Part shown: positions 53,358-64,000 of the stretch, piece after piece | Layout of the letters: each line of letters starts with the position of its first letter | How positions within the stretch are numbered: position 1 is the stretch's first letter | Assembly: GCA_020091685.1 (NCBI GenBank) | Contig: CM034594.1 | Span: forward strand, 3,446,903 to 3,510,902 | Direction of reading: 5' to 3' | Length of the DNA stretch: 64,000 bases | Source: Lutjanus erythropterus | Taxonomy: Eukaryota > Chordata > Actinopteri > Lutjaniformes > Lutjanidae | Made by a program: the position numbers and the translations under genes | Notes under the pieces: generated by a model | What the model was told of the DNA's origin: nothing | The model's input: the letters and a program-made list of their open reading frames with translations, nothing else | Databases searched by the model: none

Positions 53358-55261
53358 CTGTAGGGGAGCACAGCAGGCACTCACTAAACGAACAGCTGAC
53401 TTTTAAGTGGACTTCACTGACAAAACGAATACTGCGCAATTACTTTAGAGGCTTAAAACAACATTTTGGGAAATATAGAATGATTGGTCAGTACTTGCTG
53501 ATAATTAGATAAGATGATTAATGTCACTCTCATATCTGTATGATAAATATGAATCTATATCAGCAGATGTAAGCTTAGCCTAAAGAGTGCAAACTGGAAA
53601 AACAATGCTAGCCTGGCTACGCCCAAAGGCAACAACATCTACAAAGACTACCAGCACCTCTGAAGCTCACTAACTAACACATTATAAATTGTTTGTTTTC
53701 CCTGTACAAAGAAAAGTTTTATGAGGGCTCATGTGTGGGACTATTTCTGGCAGTCTGGCACATAGATGTAAATAAAGTTCTTCCCATAAAAAGTTTAATT
53801 CAATGCCTCTGAGCACAGGAGAGAAACAAAAAGAGACCAAAAAGAGAGAGAAACAACCTAAAAAAAAGACAGTGGAAAAAAACAAACAAAGAAGCAAACA
53901 AAAACAGATTTCCAATCCCTGTCCTAACCCTTCAAAAAGAAAAAGTTAGTCTTTCTGCTAAGCTAACCTAAACAGTTGCTGCCTCACATTTAGTGAACAG
54001 ACGTGATTCTCTCATCTGACTCTCAGCAAGTCAGCATATAAAGATTTTGTTTACCTTTATGTCAAAATATTCCTTTATGGCAAACCACACATGTGGCTGC
54101 AAAAGATGTTTGCTAATTTTGCACATGGACCTTCTGGATTAACGTTTAGCTGCCACAGCAAATTTTTTAACACTCACTGCTTACTTTTTTTTTTAATCAT
54201 CAACACTGTTGTTCTTGACTTAGTGCAGCAATTTTTTTCAGAAATTTTTCACAATTTTTTAATTTTAGAAAATACAATTTCCTTAGACAGACCAATTAAT
54301 TACTTGCCAAATTGTGTTTTTTGATGTTGTTTTGCTTCAAGTTCCAGAGTTTTATATGTTATATAATGTTTTAAACTTAGACCAAGAATTGTTTGGTGTC
54401 TAGTGTTCACACGCAAACGGACAACTGATTCCTGTCTACTGCTGCCTCTGAAGTATCAGTTTTATTATGTAATGCGTGTTCACTTGTCTGACCATCACAG
54501 TTTTATGAATGTGGCTTAAAATCATTTTCACAGCAGATTCTGGCTTCTTTTTCATAGTAAGCAGAAATAAACAAGCAAAAAACCCACAGTGTCCCATCTA
54601 CAACACAGTGATTCAGCGAGGTGAGGAGTGAATGGGAAAAGGAGGAGTGTCACACTGATAGAAGACGAAACCTCAGATTCTCAGGAGCACAAGCATCTCA
54701 TCAGCCTCTGTTACTGAGAGTGACAGTAAGGTCGGTAGCAGAAATGACTTCAGGCATCTGATGGGGTACTGCACTGAGTCCAGACGAACCTAACCTGAAT
54801 CTTAGAGTACACTACAACTTTATTGTGCACAGAACTTGTGGAGGATTTCTCTCCTTCCTGCAATCTGCTCTTGGAGCAGACAAGACTCCTAAAATATATA
54901 TGAAAATATATTGAAAATTGCTCACAAAGGTGAAGGCACCATTTTTAAATTGATTGTTTTGTCTGATTAGCAATGAAAAACCTAAAACAGTGAGAAACAG
55001 CAAGTCCTCACATTTGAGAAGGTAAAGCACCAAATATTTGTGAATGTTTTTGTGTGATAAACAACGATTCCTTGATTATCAGTTAATTTATTTATTATTT
55101 TCTGGTGATTGTATAATCATTTCATCAACCTAACTTTTAAACAATATACTTTTAATGTGATTCTATTTCCCCTTTGAGGTGTCTTTAGTGTTCATGTGTT
55201 GCATGTATGGGTTAGCTACATGCTGTGTGTGTGTGTTATGTTTTGTGTGTTTTAGTCGTAC
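53358..55261. other. clcn2 intron between window exons 2 and 3
   Basis: 1.9 kb, AT-rich. It holds a degraded MITE-like segment (about 54930-55130) related to the AACTAATGATTA family. Nothing else is recognised. Confidence 0.6.
54930..55130. mobile_element. Degraded relative of the AACTAATGATTA MITE group
   Basis: Contains AACAGTGAGAAACAGCAAGT, CCTCACATTTGAGAAGGTAA and CGATTCCTTGATTATCAG in the order seen in related teleost elements. Ends are not resolved. Confidence 0.5.
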
Positions 55262-55390
55262 CAACAGCCTGTGGGGCGAGAATCTGGGTGAAGCCGGCGG
55301 AGAAGGTGATGAGGACCACAGGGTAGGTGACCCAGGCCAAATACTGCAAGAACACGTTACTGTCCAGACCACCGTACATCCACTTCTGTG
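55262..55390 (-). CDS. clcn2: clcn2 window exon 2: B-C loop and helix C
   Basis: Encodes residues 45-86, 129 nt, phase 1 in and phase 1 out, so skipping would keep frame. Translation runs from [11 protein letters not shown] through [20 protein letters not shown] to ILAPQAVG, where the last glycine is split with the next exon. [11 protein letters not shown] and the QAVG leading into the selectivity motif are near-universal in vertebrate CLC-1/CLC-2 proteins. The acceptor reads TCCACAG and the donor GTACGA. On the transcript strand a TG-rich tract sits immediately upstream of the acceptor (55397-55417 on plus), a pattern shared with three other exons of this gene. Confidence 0.95.
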
Positions 55391-55396
55391 CTGTGG

Positions 55397-55417
55397 ACAC
55401 ATACACACACACACAAA
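55397..55417 (-). repeat. TG tract upstream of exon 2 acceptor
   Basis: CA-rich on plus, hence TG-rich on the transcript, ending about 13 bases before the TCCACAG acceptor at 55391. Takes the place normally held by the polypyrimidine tract. Confidence 0.85.
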
Positions 55418-55956
55418 CCAAGAAAGACGAAGAAAGAGAACGTAAACCACAACTGCAACACAGATGCACACAAAATGCAAGAGAAAAAAAGAGTGTGTGC
55501 ATGTATATACAGTTTGAATAAACATAATGTATAACAAAGGTTCTTGAGCCCCTCATGCCCCTCAGATTTTTTTTTCCTCACACTTCTACTGAGTTATATT
55601 AAAGAAAAACACAAGATAAATAAATAAAATTAAAATTAAATTGAACATTTGCACAATGTCAATGCATAATAAAATTCTAATCATTTAAAATAATATATAT
55701 ATAAAAAATAGGATGAATAATAGAAAATAGAAAATAGAAAATAGGCCTAAAAAAAGAATAATAATAGGGCTGGCCTCAGACTTGAATATGACCGCCGATT
55801 TCCACCATTACAGGGAGACACGTCGGTGACACGTGTTTGATTGTTGGGAGGAAGATTTACATATATTTTTATAAAGAGTTATAGATTGTTGGATAAGAAC
55901 ATAATCTAAGAACTATTTTAGATTTAAAAATTCAAATATTATTAATTGATTATAAT

Positions 55957-56031
<75 letters not shown>
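55957..56031. repeat. CA microsatellite
   Basis: About 37 perfect CA units. Confidence 0.97.
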
Positions 56032-56033
<2 letters not shown>

Positions 56034-56192
56034 GTCCAGGACAGCTGTCATTTAGATGTAGGTATTTATTGAAAGGAAAAATGCACGCATGTCTCTTCAG
56101 CACAAGTGGTTAGTCACCTTCTGGATCCAATTAAAAAAACTGTATGCCATAACTGGAACTTAAGTCTAGGTTAGCTTCTCCTTGAGAGCACA

Positions 56193-56193
<1 letters not shown>

Positions 56194-56229
<36 letters not shown>

Positions 56230-56240
56230 CACACACACAC
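56194..56240. repeat. CA microsatellite, interrupted
   Basis: CA units broken by one CCTA. Confidence 0.95.
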
Positions 56241-58447
56241 AAACAGACCGGCGCAGAGCCAGAGAAATTCATGTGAATTACAGCTGGTCCCATAAGGTTT
56301 CAGATCTCACAACTTCTTTCAATCGTTTTAAGATGTTTGCTTTCCTCTTCCTGGCATGTTGACTTACTGATAAATCCTTGGTTCACATTACCTCCACCTG
56401 CAGTTTCCTGCATCCACCTTGAAGGTAGATGATTGATAGCATAAGAGGTCTCCCATCCAACCTGTCCTGCCCTTCTTTGATCCACTTCAGCTGCTTCTTT
56501 CTGTCTCAAATCTCTCACTTTCTGCCTCCCGTATACCTGCCCTTGTCTCTCACTCAAATCCCTCTACAACTATCTGCATTTCCTTTTTCAAAAACATGTT
56601 TTTTCCTTTGTATCTACTATCTCTCCTTGCTTCTAATACTAAGCCTTTCTGGTCACCACAGGAAACACTTTGATATCTCCAACAGCTGTCCCTAGGGCCC
56701 AATCCTCAGTTCAGTATTCCTCTAATTACGAGCTATTGTGGGGCCAGATCATTTAAAATATCCAACTGAATTGCAATGCAATGCAGATGTCTCAGTAAAA
56801 CCCTACAAACAGAGTTTAACTATCTTCAAGAACTCATAAAAACTGTTGGCTAACAAGTTTTTCTCCAGCTACAGTAAATAAGTCAGAGAGCTGCATCTTC
56901 TTCTTAATTCTAATCAACTCACAAGTCAATGTTTTGACCAGACTTTGACAGATTTATATAAAACTAGACTTGCAAGCAAGTATAACTGGGTCCAAGCACC
57001 TGAGCCTCACACAAGGCTCACTAACCCAAAAGAGGATTTAAAAAGTTTTCTTTGCATGTCTCTGTGTCTCTTAAAATACTGTTATCTCAAAACATAAATG
57101 ACTATAGTATGGAAGCCCATTTCTACCAACATGTTGGAAAAACAAAGATCTTGTGAATTATAATGAGAGAGATTCTTTAAATAATATTTTACTTATCTCG
57201 AAGTGCTGACTCAGTGTCTCAAAATAATGAGAATCTTGTTCAAAACTAGAAAAGGTCACAGTAAGGTGCTGATCTCCACCAGGCAACAAATGGTGAAGCA
57301 TCTACTGCAATGCCACCACAACTTCCAGATGCAACCAGCAGAGATTTGTTAAGTTCTGAATAGTTTTTTTTTTGTTCTATAGTATGGCATAGGGGAAGTT
57401 TTGTTATCTAGAAGTATGCAAAGTTTTTAATAATTTGTTTTTGTAATATTGTGTATTAAAAGGTCGAAGCCTGCATGTCCTGGTAGAAGTTGTGGCTATG
57501 CAAAGGTCAATGTTTCAGTGCAGAGCTGATTAGATTGCCCCCAGTAACTAAATTTAATTACAACAACAACAACAACTTCAAGTAACTTTTAAGGTTTATA
57601 ACAAACCAAATTTAATGAAAAGCGGTACAGAATAAAGTGAGTTTTACAGTTGAATTTGAAATGAAGTCTGCATTTCTCATTTGTTTTCAAGCAAAATGTT
57701 GCCTCCAACAGCCTATTTGCTAAGCAGTGTTTTCACCCTAGCAGTTGTTCATGATTTGCGGCTGCTTGAGGAGGAATGAGGCATGAGGAGTCAGTATATA
57801 TATACAGTCGGTCAATAAAATAGTCATAAATGTGTACATGATGGGTCCAATAATATGCTAAATTACTTGTGGACAGTAGCTGAAGCCCTGTTGGTCAAAC
57901 ACAAACCATCGCTTTCACCAGGTGGATATAATAATGCCGTAGTATCTCAAAATAATGACATAGTGTTGAGATAGATCAGAAGTCATTATTTTGAAAAGGT
58001 TTCTGATCATATGAACCTACAGGATCTTGTATTGACTTGTGTTAATGTTATGCATTTCCTTTGTGCACTGCATGTTCCCACTGGACTTTTCCATTCAATG
58101 TTTCAAGAAAATAATATAAAATCTCTCTTCCCAGAACACAGATTTGCTTTTTATAATATAATTGTTTCTTAATTGTTTTGTCATTGTAGCATACATATTT
58201 TGTATAAGCTGTATTGTATATTGTGTATATTTGAGCAACACTGTAAATTGTTACAAATTAAGTATATATATATGCTTGATATGTTTTGTCTGTGTTCTGC
58301 TTTCTTGGTTTTATTTTGTACAGGAGAGACTACAATAACTGCAAAGCACTTTCAAAGAAACCTTTTTCCTCTGTCAACACTGTTCATGCCCCCAACCTGT
58401 AGGTGTTAAATCCAATCCCTCCTTCCCTCCCTCCCTCCATGCCTCAC

Positions 58448-58579
58448 CTTGTAGACAGATGGCGATGCAAAAGTCCACCACCCAGCTGACCAGGGCCATG
58501 AGGAGTCCCAGCAGGATGAGGAAGATCCAGTCCTCCCCGACCCGCGAGATCAGGAACTTCTGACAGCGAACCGTGCAGA
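58448..58579 (-). CDS. clcn2: clcn2 window exon 1: pre-helix B segment and helix B
   Basis: Encodes residues 1-43 of the visible protein, 132 nt, entering and leaving with split codons (TC... and ...G). It starts in a cysteine/arginine-rich cytoplasmic stretch (CTVRCQKF), then has the conserved VGEDWIFL signature that opens helix B, then a hydrophobic helix ending DFCIAICLQ. The acceptor is CTGTAG and the donor is GTGAGG. In the CLC family helix B is the first long membrane-embedded helix, so everything before it is cytosolic. The upstream exon should supply the N-terminal cytoplasmic tail but I could not find it in 58580-64000. Another minus-strand frame is also open here and gives a proline/glycine-rich product; it is a shadow. 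Confidence 0.95.
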
Positions 58580-61500
58580 CTACAGGGATGGCAGGAGCAC
58601 AAACATAACATGTTAGGGACTACAAAAACACACAGTAAAACTACATTACCCAGGAGTTGGCACTGAGGTTTGGAAAATTCAGAGTATTTAATCCATAAGC
58701 CAGTCCAGTCTTGGCAACACTGGCCAGTAACAGTTGCTGTGTCTCCATCCGACAGCTTTTGAAAAACATGTTGTCTGCCCAATAATCCACTCCATCCTAA
58801 ACACTGTTTGACTTTATTTTGATAAGTAGAAGCAGTGCGTTCCTACAGGTGAGTCAAAGCAGTTTTGAAAATGCTAAAATCTATCATTTCCCCTCAAATT
58901 TGATCAGCTGTGTCTGAAACGTGATGGATGGATGAACAAAGAGATCGATCCAAGGTGCACAGACACAGACACTGAAAACAAAGAAATTGTTGGAATGGAA
59001 GAGCTACACAATTTGGGTGATTCTTTACTTTACTGATCAGTCATTTCCTAATAATTTCCTGGAAGGTTTCTTAAAATAACTTCGTTTCATACTAATAAGG
59101 GAAATAGAGTGCTGAAGATATTTGACTGTTTTTAGAGGATTTTCCATAATGTAATTATTTCCTATAATCAGAAGTGACATTTTCAGGTGACCTGCTGTTA
59201 CAGCTGACTAAAAGACCAAGTTATGGACCAATATCTACTCTTTTTTCTCATATTCTTCACTCTCCTCTCCTAGTGGTAGCCAGCAATGCAGATGTAGCCT
59301 TTTTCGGTGTCGTTTTATTTGACCAGATTTCAACAGTTTTCATCTACAGACAAATCTGCCAGGCTCATGTTTTCATCTGGATATATCTGGCCTTCCCTCT
59401 GTTCAGACAGAATTCCAACACCCTCTCAGGCTAATCACAACCATTTATTTAATCTGTTGCAGGTTGTATACATTAATTGACAGGGGAGCGTCACTGGTCC
59501 ATGTCACACGTTTTGCTGCTCTGATTGGTTACAGGTCAATCCAACTGCGTCCAGTCAGTATGTCCGTGCAGAGCAACAGCTCAGGTTCACGAGGCTCAGA
59601 TCAAACTGTCAAACTGGGCAGTGCTGATCAAATATGAGTCAAGTTTCTGTTACTAGTTAACTGTTAGCTGTAATATGAGAAAAGTCATAAACCAGCAACC
59701 AGCTGCCATTCAGTGCCCTGCTTGGAAATGGACCAAACTTTGCTTTGATTGCTTGTAGATTACGTTTTCTTGTTGTCTGATTGATTGTAAGTGTCGGTCT
59801 ATCCAACTGTGTCCAGAGGCATTTCGACCTGCGCATGCATCAAATCGAACATCACCTGAGAGGTTCCAGATGAATTAACATTCGCAAATTTAGCGTGGTG
59901 ATGCCAGGCTAGTTTTCATTAATTTTATTAAATGTTTTAAACTTATTTCCCCAGTAGAATGTAGTATATGTAATTTGTAATTTTGACACTGTTACTAAAG
60001 GCATACTGCATGCTGCCATGTTTCTTTCGGGCATATTTGCCTTCATGTTTGACATTTCCAAGGCTGTGAGTGTCACAAACAAAATACCATTCATTAGAGA
60101 CAAATGAAACCAAAACAAGGACGGATACCCCCAGAGTTAAGTTAAATATGGTTTTTGTAATTAAGGTGACCCTGCCATTTAAATATCACGATTTTTTATT
60201 CATTAAGGAAATTTCCATTGCCAATTATCCAGATATTTCCTTGCATTAACAAAAAATGATGTGTCATCTAAAGTATTTTTGATTAAAGCTGGGATGGAAA
60301 GCAGCTCCTGTACCTTTGATGTAGACAGTTATATGACCTCAGACCAGCTATAACCAGCTCTGTCCGGCAGACGTTATGACATAACACTTATGTTATGACA
60401 GAAAGTGAGAGAGTGTCATCACCTTGTGTTAAAAATATATTACCTACAATGTAACAGGGCAAGAGGCTGAAGACAAGACAGACTTTGCCGATCTACTACA
60501 CTGACAGATGTGTATTAAATGCACAGCACAAAAATCACAGCAAATGGAGACACTACAAAGCAAAACACACACACATGCACACAAACCAGTGCACGGAGCA
60601 CAGATCAGATCTGATATACTCACCTGCAAGCAACAGGAAAGCTAGATTCACGGCTAATACACTGTATAACACTCTGTGCAAGACATACATCCACAGTTAC
60701 TAATTGTGACTAATTGCTGGAACAAAACATTAGTTTGATGGTGACTCATTAGGATTTGCACGCACACACCATAATTTATAATGCCTCTTGTTCACAGCAG
60801 ATTTCACTCATCTCCTCCCCTCCTCCCCTCTTCCAGGCCTGTCCTCGTTTCCCTTTTCTCCTCTGCAGGGAAATTACACTGAGGAGCAGCAGGGTGCCCC
60901 TCACAACACACACATATACTGTACACCCTTTTCATTTGTTGTCCCCTTTTCTCCTTTAATCTCCAGCATATAAAACCAATGTTTATGTAACAATTAAGAC
61001 TATTTTTCAGTAACCTTTTGTATTTTTATGTACCCAAGAAAACCCATCTAGTCTTTTCTCAACATGCCAAGTATTTTCTTTGCGAGATGATGATGTTTGT
61101 CACTGTGATGCTTGATGCTTTTTAAGGATCTTGTTTCCTTCATCTGCTGTAGAGCAACTGTGGCTACTGTCTTCTTTGGCGTTCACCACCAAGCAGATAT
61201 CCCTCTAGGTTTGCTCTCTGACATGTGACATGGTGCAAATGAACATGCACATACTGTATATTGATATCAGCTGTTCTACAGGTGTGTGTACTTAACCAAG
61301 TGATCTAAATCTATCAGCTGGGTTGTAGAGATTTATTTACTTTCTGCATTTAGTTTCTCTCCTATTTACACACACATAAACAGATAAACAAGTGTTCAAA
61401 CACTAAAGTGAAAGTGTACCACCACACTTCGCTCTATCCTACAGACATCATCCTCCATCCGTCCACGGTCGTTTATAATTTTTAATGACTAATACTTCCT

Positions 61501-62175
61501 GAACACACTACCAAAGTAATTATCCATGACCTTGACTATTTTCAGAGGTGTGATTCAAAGTCTTTTAAACCTACGGTAACCCGTCTGGCTCAGTTCATTT
61601 ACTGTCAAATGAGGACCAAACAGCCAGGGTTCACTTCAAAGTGTTGGTGAAAACAGAGCAGACCAAATACAGTATTTTGTGACATCAGATGCAGTTATAG
61701 CATTAATTCAAATAATTAACTGATATTTATTAAATTTGCTGATCGTGGAAACTGTCAAGAATGCAACATAAATAAAAAAATCTATATAAAAATGCAAGAT
61801 CATTCTGTAACCATGGCAACACAAATGAGAGTTAGCACATAATTACATAGATTTTTGAGTATTTTGGTGAGACCTCATTAAAAAGTGGTTGAAACTTGAC
61901 ACTAACACAGTAATTATCCAGTAATATTATGATACATAATAGATTACACGTCTCTTCTTATTCAACACATTCTCACTCCCAACTCAAATAGAGCAGCTTG
62001 GTCAGTGGCCTTTCACTTCAAAACGGGATTCGTGGTCAAATTAGCAATAATAAATAGCAACACCTGGGTAGACTTTCAACACAAAGGCACAAATCCTACT
62101 TGACTAGGGTCAGGAAACAAAAGTACTGGGATAAGTTAGGATAAAATCATGCTTTGGGTTAAAATAAGTACTTAT

Positions 62176-62348
62176 GGGGTGCTCCCATGGCTCAGTTGGT
62201 GGAGCGTTCACCCCGTGTGCTGGGGCTGTTGGTCCTCTGCAGCGGTCGCTGCGTGTCATTCCCCCGCTCTCTACCCCCTTTCCTGTCGTGTCTTCAGCTG
62301 TCCCTATCTAAAATAAAGGCAAAGCCCCAAAAAATAATCTAAAAAAAG
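62176..62348 (+). mobile_element. tRNA-derived SINE, B box deleted, with target-site duplication
   Basis: The head reads CCATGGCTCAGTTGGTGGAG, a tRNA-like A-box region. The tail is a pyrimidine-rich body followed by AATAAAGGCAAAGCCCCAAA and a run ending AATCTAAAAAAA. It is flanked by a perfect 9-bp direct repeat AGTACTTAT (62167-62175 and 62349-62357), the mark of target-primed insertion. Compared with the copies at 24408 and 62656 it lacks the GGTTCGANTCC B box, so it may be incompetent for RNA polymerase III transcription, or it may have lost the box after insertion. Confidence 0.88.
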
Positions 62349-62403
62349 AGTACTTATGTAAGATCACATACATAACGTACGTAAGTTACAGAAGTAAGTA
62401 AGA

Positions 62404-62442
62404 ACATGTTGTAATGTAGCATAAAGTAACATTACAACATGT
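62404..62442. repeat. 14-bp perfect inverted repeat between two SINEs
   Basis: ACATGTTGTAATGT at 62404-62417 and ACATTACAACATGT at 62429-62442, separated by 11 bases. The arms are exact reverse complements. It could be the relic of a small DNA element or the core of a cruciform. Confidence 0.8.
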
Positions 62443-62465
62443 CTGTAAGTCATGTAGAGATTAAA

Positions 62466-62656
62466 GATTATTTTTTGGGCTTTTTACCTTTATTAAGATA
62501 GGACAGCTGAAGATATGATAGGGAAGGGGGAGAGAGAGAGGGTGTGACACGCAGCAACGGTGCTGCAGGCAGGAATCGAACCGGCAGCTGCTGCAGAGGA
62601 CTGATAACATCAACACATGGTGCACACGCTGTACCAACTGAGCTATAGGGGCGCCC
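62466..62656 (-). mobile_element. tRNA-derived SINE, full-length, inverted relative to neighbour
   Basis: Read on minus, it starts at 62656 with GGGCGCCCCTATAGCTCAGT, contains the B-box motif GGTTCGATTCC, then the same body and tail as the 62176 copy (AATAAAGGTAAAAAGCCC, AATAATC). Both promoter boxes are present. I could not identify a clear target-site duplication. The family resembles the common teleost tRNA-derived SINEs, but I do not assign a family name. Confidence 0.88.
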
Positions 62657-62934
62657 GACTTTGGATTTTTTTATAGAAGTGTTTAAAAGTGCTAGCATGA
62701 AACACCAAAGCCAAAGATGAACCATGAACATCATGGAGTATATTTAATCGGTAAGTGGCTAACATATAAAAGCCCCTTAAAAAAACACATCTCCAAACAA
62801 TAAAAACAAATACATTTTCAAAGTTGAGGCGCGACCAACACCTCTGTTTGAGTGACAGAGAGAGAGGGCAGGAGGTGGATGACAAACGCTGCAGGGATGA
62901 AAAAGAAAAATGCAGATACACAATTCCATGCCAA

Positions 62935-62935
<1 letters not shown>

Positions 62936-62971
<36 letters not shown>
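62936..62971. repeat. CA microsatellite
   Basis: About seventeen CA units. Confidence 0.95.
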
Positions 62972-62973
<2 letters not shown>

Positions 62974-63135
62974 AAGCACACATTCCCCAATCAACACCTT
63001 CAGGAGCACACACATTCTGGCAAAGGCTGTGACAAACACACACACTCATTGATTTGCCTTTGCTTTCTATCACTCCAGACAGTAATGTGACAATTCTGAG
63101 AAACAGGCCTTGTACATGTGTATATTTAGATTTAT

Positions 63136-63162
63136 GTGTGTGAGCATGTGTGTGTGTGTGAG

Positions 63163-63214
<52 letters not shown>

Positions 63215-63412
63215 TGTGCGTCATCTCACCCACGGGCCGTCTGTGTTCTTGGACCCCTTCTGTCATCCAGACACTAGTCAATGTAAATGAGTGTTACTGT
63301 GTGTGTTTGTGTCTGAGAGCTTGCACGTGTGCAGACATGGTTTCTTTATGCCCCTAAACATGGCGTGTGTGTGTGGGTGTGCGTGTGTGTAGGTGTGTGT
63401 GTGTGTGTGTCT
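63136..63412. repeat. TG-rich microsatellite block
   Basis: Two TG arrays (63136-63212 and 63363-63412) around an intervening unique stretch; also TGAGCATG units at the start. Confidence 0.9.
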
Positions 63413-63497
63413 AGCAGCAAGTGTAATCTTGCCTTTTGGAGATGTAATTTAGTTAGCTCTGTCTGTGCTGTTATTGCTTAATAGCTTTTTTTCTGCA

Positions 63498-63538
63498 GTG
63501 CACACACACACACGCACGCACGCACGCACGCACACACA
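63498..63538. repeat. CA/CGCA microsatellite
   Basis: CA units with CGCA tetramers (about five), which raises local CpG. Confidence 0.9.
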
Positions 63539-63683
63539 GGGACCCTGCAGACTGGTTGCTGACTTTATTCTTCGTGGCATGCAATAAGCAGCATGCTAGT
63601 TCCCAATCACTCTCATTGCCTTCTGACTCACCCTCTGCACCACTCTCCCCTTTCATCCCTCCCCTCCCTGATCCAATCATCCC

Positions 63684-63684
<1 letters not shown>

Positions 63685-63720
<36 letters not shown>

Positions 63721-63767
63721 CTCCTTCTCTTCCTTCTTCTTCTTCTTCTTCTTCTGCTGCTGCTGCT
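63685..63767. repeat. CT then TTC/TGC microsatellite
   Basis: CT dinucleotides (63685-63717), then TTC and TGC trinucleotides. Strongly polypyrimidine on plus. Confidence 0.92.
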
Positions 63768-64000
63768 AATCACATTCAACCTCTGACTTTACCTCTCATC
63801 TGCTCCTCTCCCGCTGAGGGCTTATCTGCTGCCCTCCACTCCTGCTCTCCACATTTGTTTCTTTCTTTGCACTCTCACCTCTCTCTCCAGTCGGTCTCTA
63901 GCCTTTTCATTTTTGCTTGCCTACTTGCTCATTCTCTCCTCAGCGAGAGACATAATGCCCACACACCTGCTGAGACTAATTTAGGTTGCCTTGGATACAA

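Larger units (their letters stand above)
55391..58447. other. clcn2 intron between window exons 1 and 2
   Basis: 3.1 kb, with two large CA repeats (55957-56031 and 56194-56240). The pyrimidine-rich stretch 56440-56660 contains no exon signals that I trust. The remainder is AT-rich with no recognised element. Confidence 0.65.
58580..64000. other. clcn2 intron 5' of window exon 1
   Basis: At least 5.4 kb without a recognised coding exon. I looked on minus for the N-terminal YGRYTQ-type segment and found none, so the first exons are probably beyond 64000. Two SINE copies in opposite orientation (62176-62348 and 62466-62656) and many TG/CA/TC repeats (62936 onward) dominate the right end. Segments 58800-60400 and 60960-62160 contain nothing I can name, apart from repeat-like sequence around 59460-59900. 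Confidence 0.65.

Noticed and set aside
58444-58782. 112-codon proline/glycine-rich frame on minus
   Set aside because: Shadow frame of the true exon 58448-58579, which matches CLC-2 in another frame.
60615-60680. Donor-like CAG|GTGAGT on minus after a hydrophobic frame LAVNLAFLLLAG
   Set aside because: An isolated consensus donor with no matching acceptor or CLC homology; not assigned to a gene.
62170-62660. Possible functional tRNA genes at the SINE heads
   Set aside because: The A/B boxes belong to SINEs with shared tails, a target-site duplication in one copy and no complete cloverleaf; they are tRNA-derived, not tRNA genes.
63226-63304. Candidate N-terminal clcn2 exon ending CCGTGG before GTGAGA
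   Set aside because: The frame reads KGSKNTDGPW, which does not match the YGRYTQ-type N-terminus, and the acceptor side has no pyrimidine tract. No evidence beyond a donor-like string.

Overview
The window looks like a piece of a teleost (probably percomorph) fish chromosome. It carries the middle of one vertebrate gene on the minus strand: a CLC-2-type voltage-gated chloride channel (clcn2-like). Thirteen coding exons lie between 58579 and 4096, read right to left. All of their internal junctions have GT-AG splice signals, and together they give one uninterrupted frame of 499 complete codons. The teleost call rests on the CLC-2 protein sequence combined with fish-type repeat families: a tRNA-derived SINE, miniature inverted-repeat elements (MITEs) with TTAAAGGGATAGTTC ends, MITEs beginning GGGCTGCAACTAATGATTA, Tc1-like transposase debris, and very dense CA/TG microsatellites.

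Layout, right to left along the transcript: 64000-58580 is the end of an intron, and the N-terminal exons were not found. Exons at 58448-58579, 55262-55390, 53224-53357 and 51012-51089 encode helix B to about helix F, including the GSGIP and GKEGP motifs. Exons at 43710-43788, 42449-42574, 40862-40946, 35051-35152 and 32417-32501 encode helices G to L. The exon at 29582-29737 carries a conserved extracellular glycosylation site. An intron of about 18.6 kb follows. Exons at 10874-10943, 10027-10137 and 4096-4309 encode the GAFMP motif, helices N to R and the inner-gate tyrosine. Positions 4095-1 are intron, and the cytoplasmic CBS-domain exons lie outside the window.

The protein would be a plasma-membrane, double-barrelled chloride channel. 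All chloride-selectivity motifs and the gating glutamate are intact, so the gene looks functional. I recognised no second gene, RNA gene or nested gene inside the introns.

The rest is intronic DNA rich in repeats. The best-supported items are three clear copies of one tRNA-derived SINE (one with a clear target-site duplication, two forming an inverted pair, one inserted inside a MITE), two fold-back MITEs with internal inverted arms, two decayed transposase fragments, and TG tracts placed directly upstream of four channel-exon acceptors. I saw no evidence of an undescribed gene system. The observations worth following up concern splicing signals and mobile-element structure.
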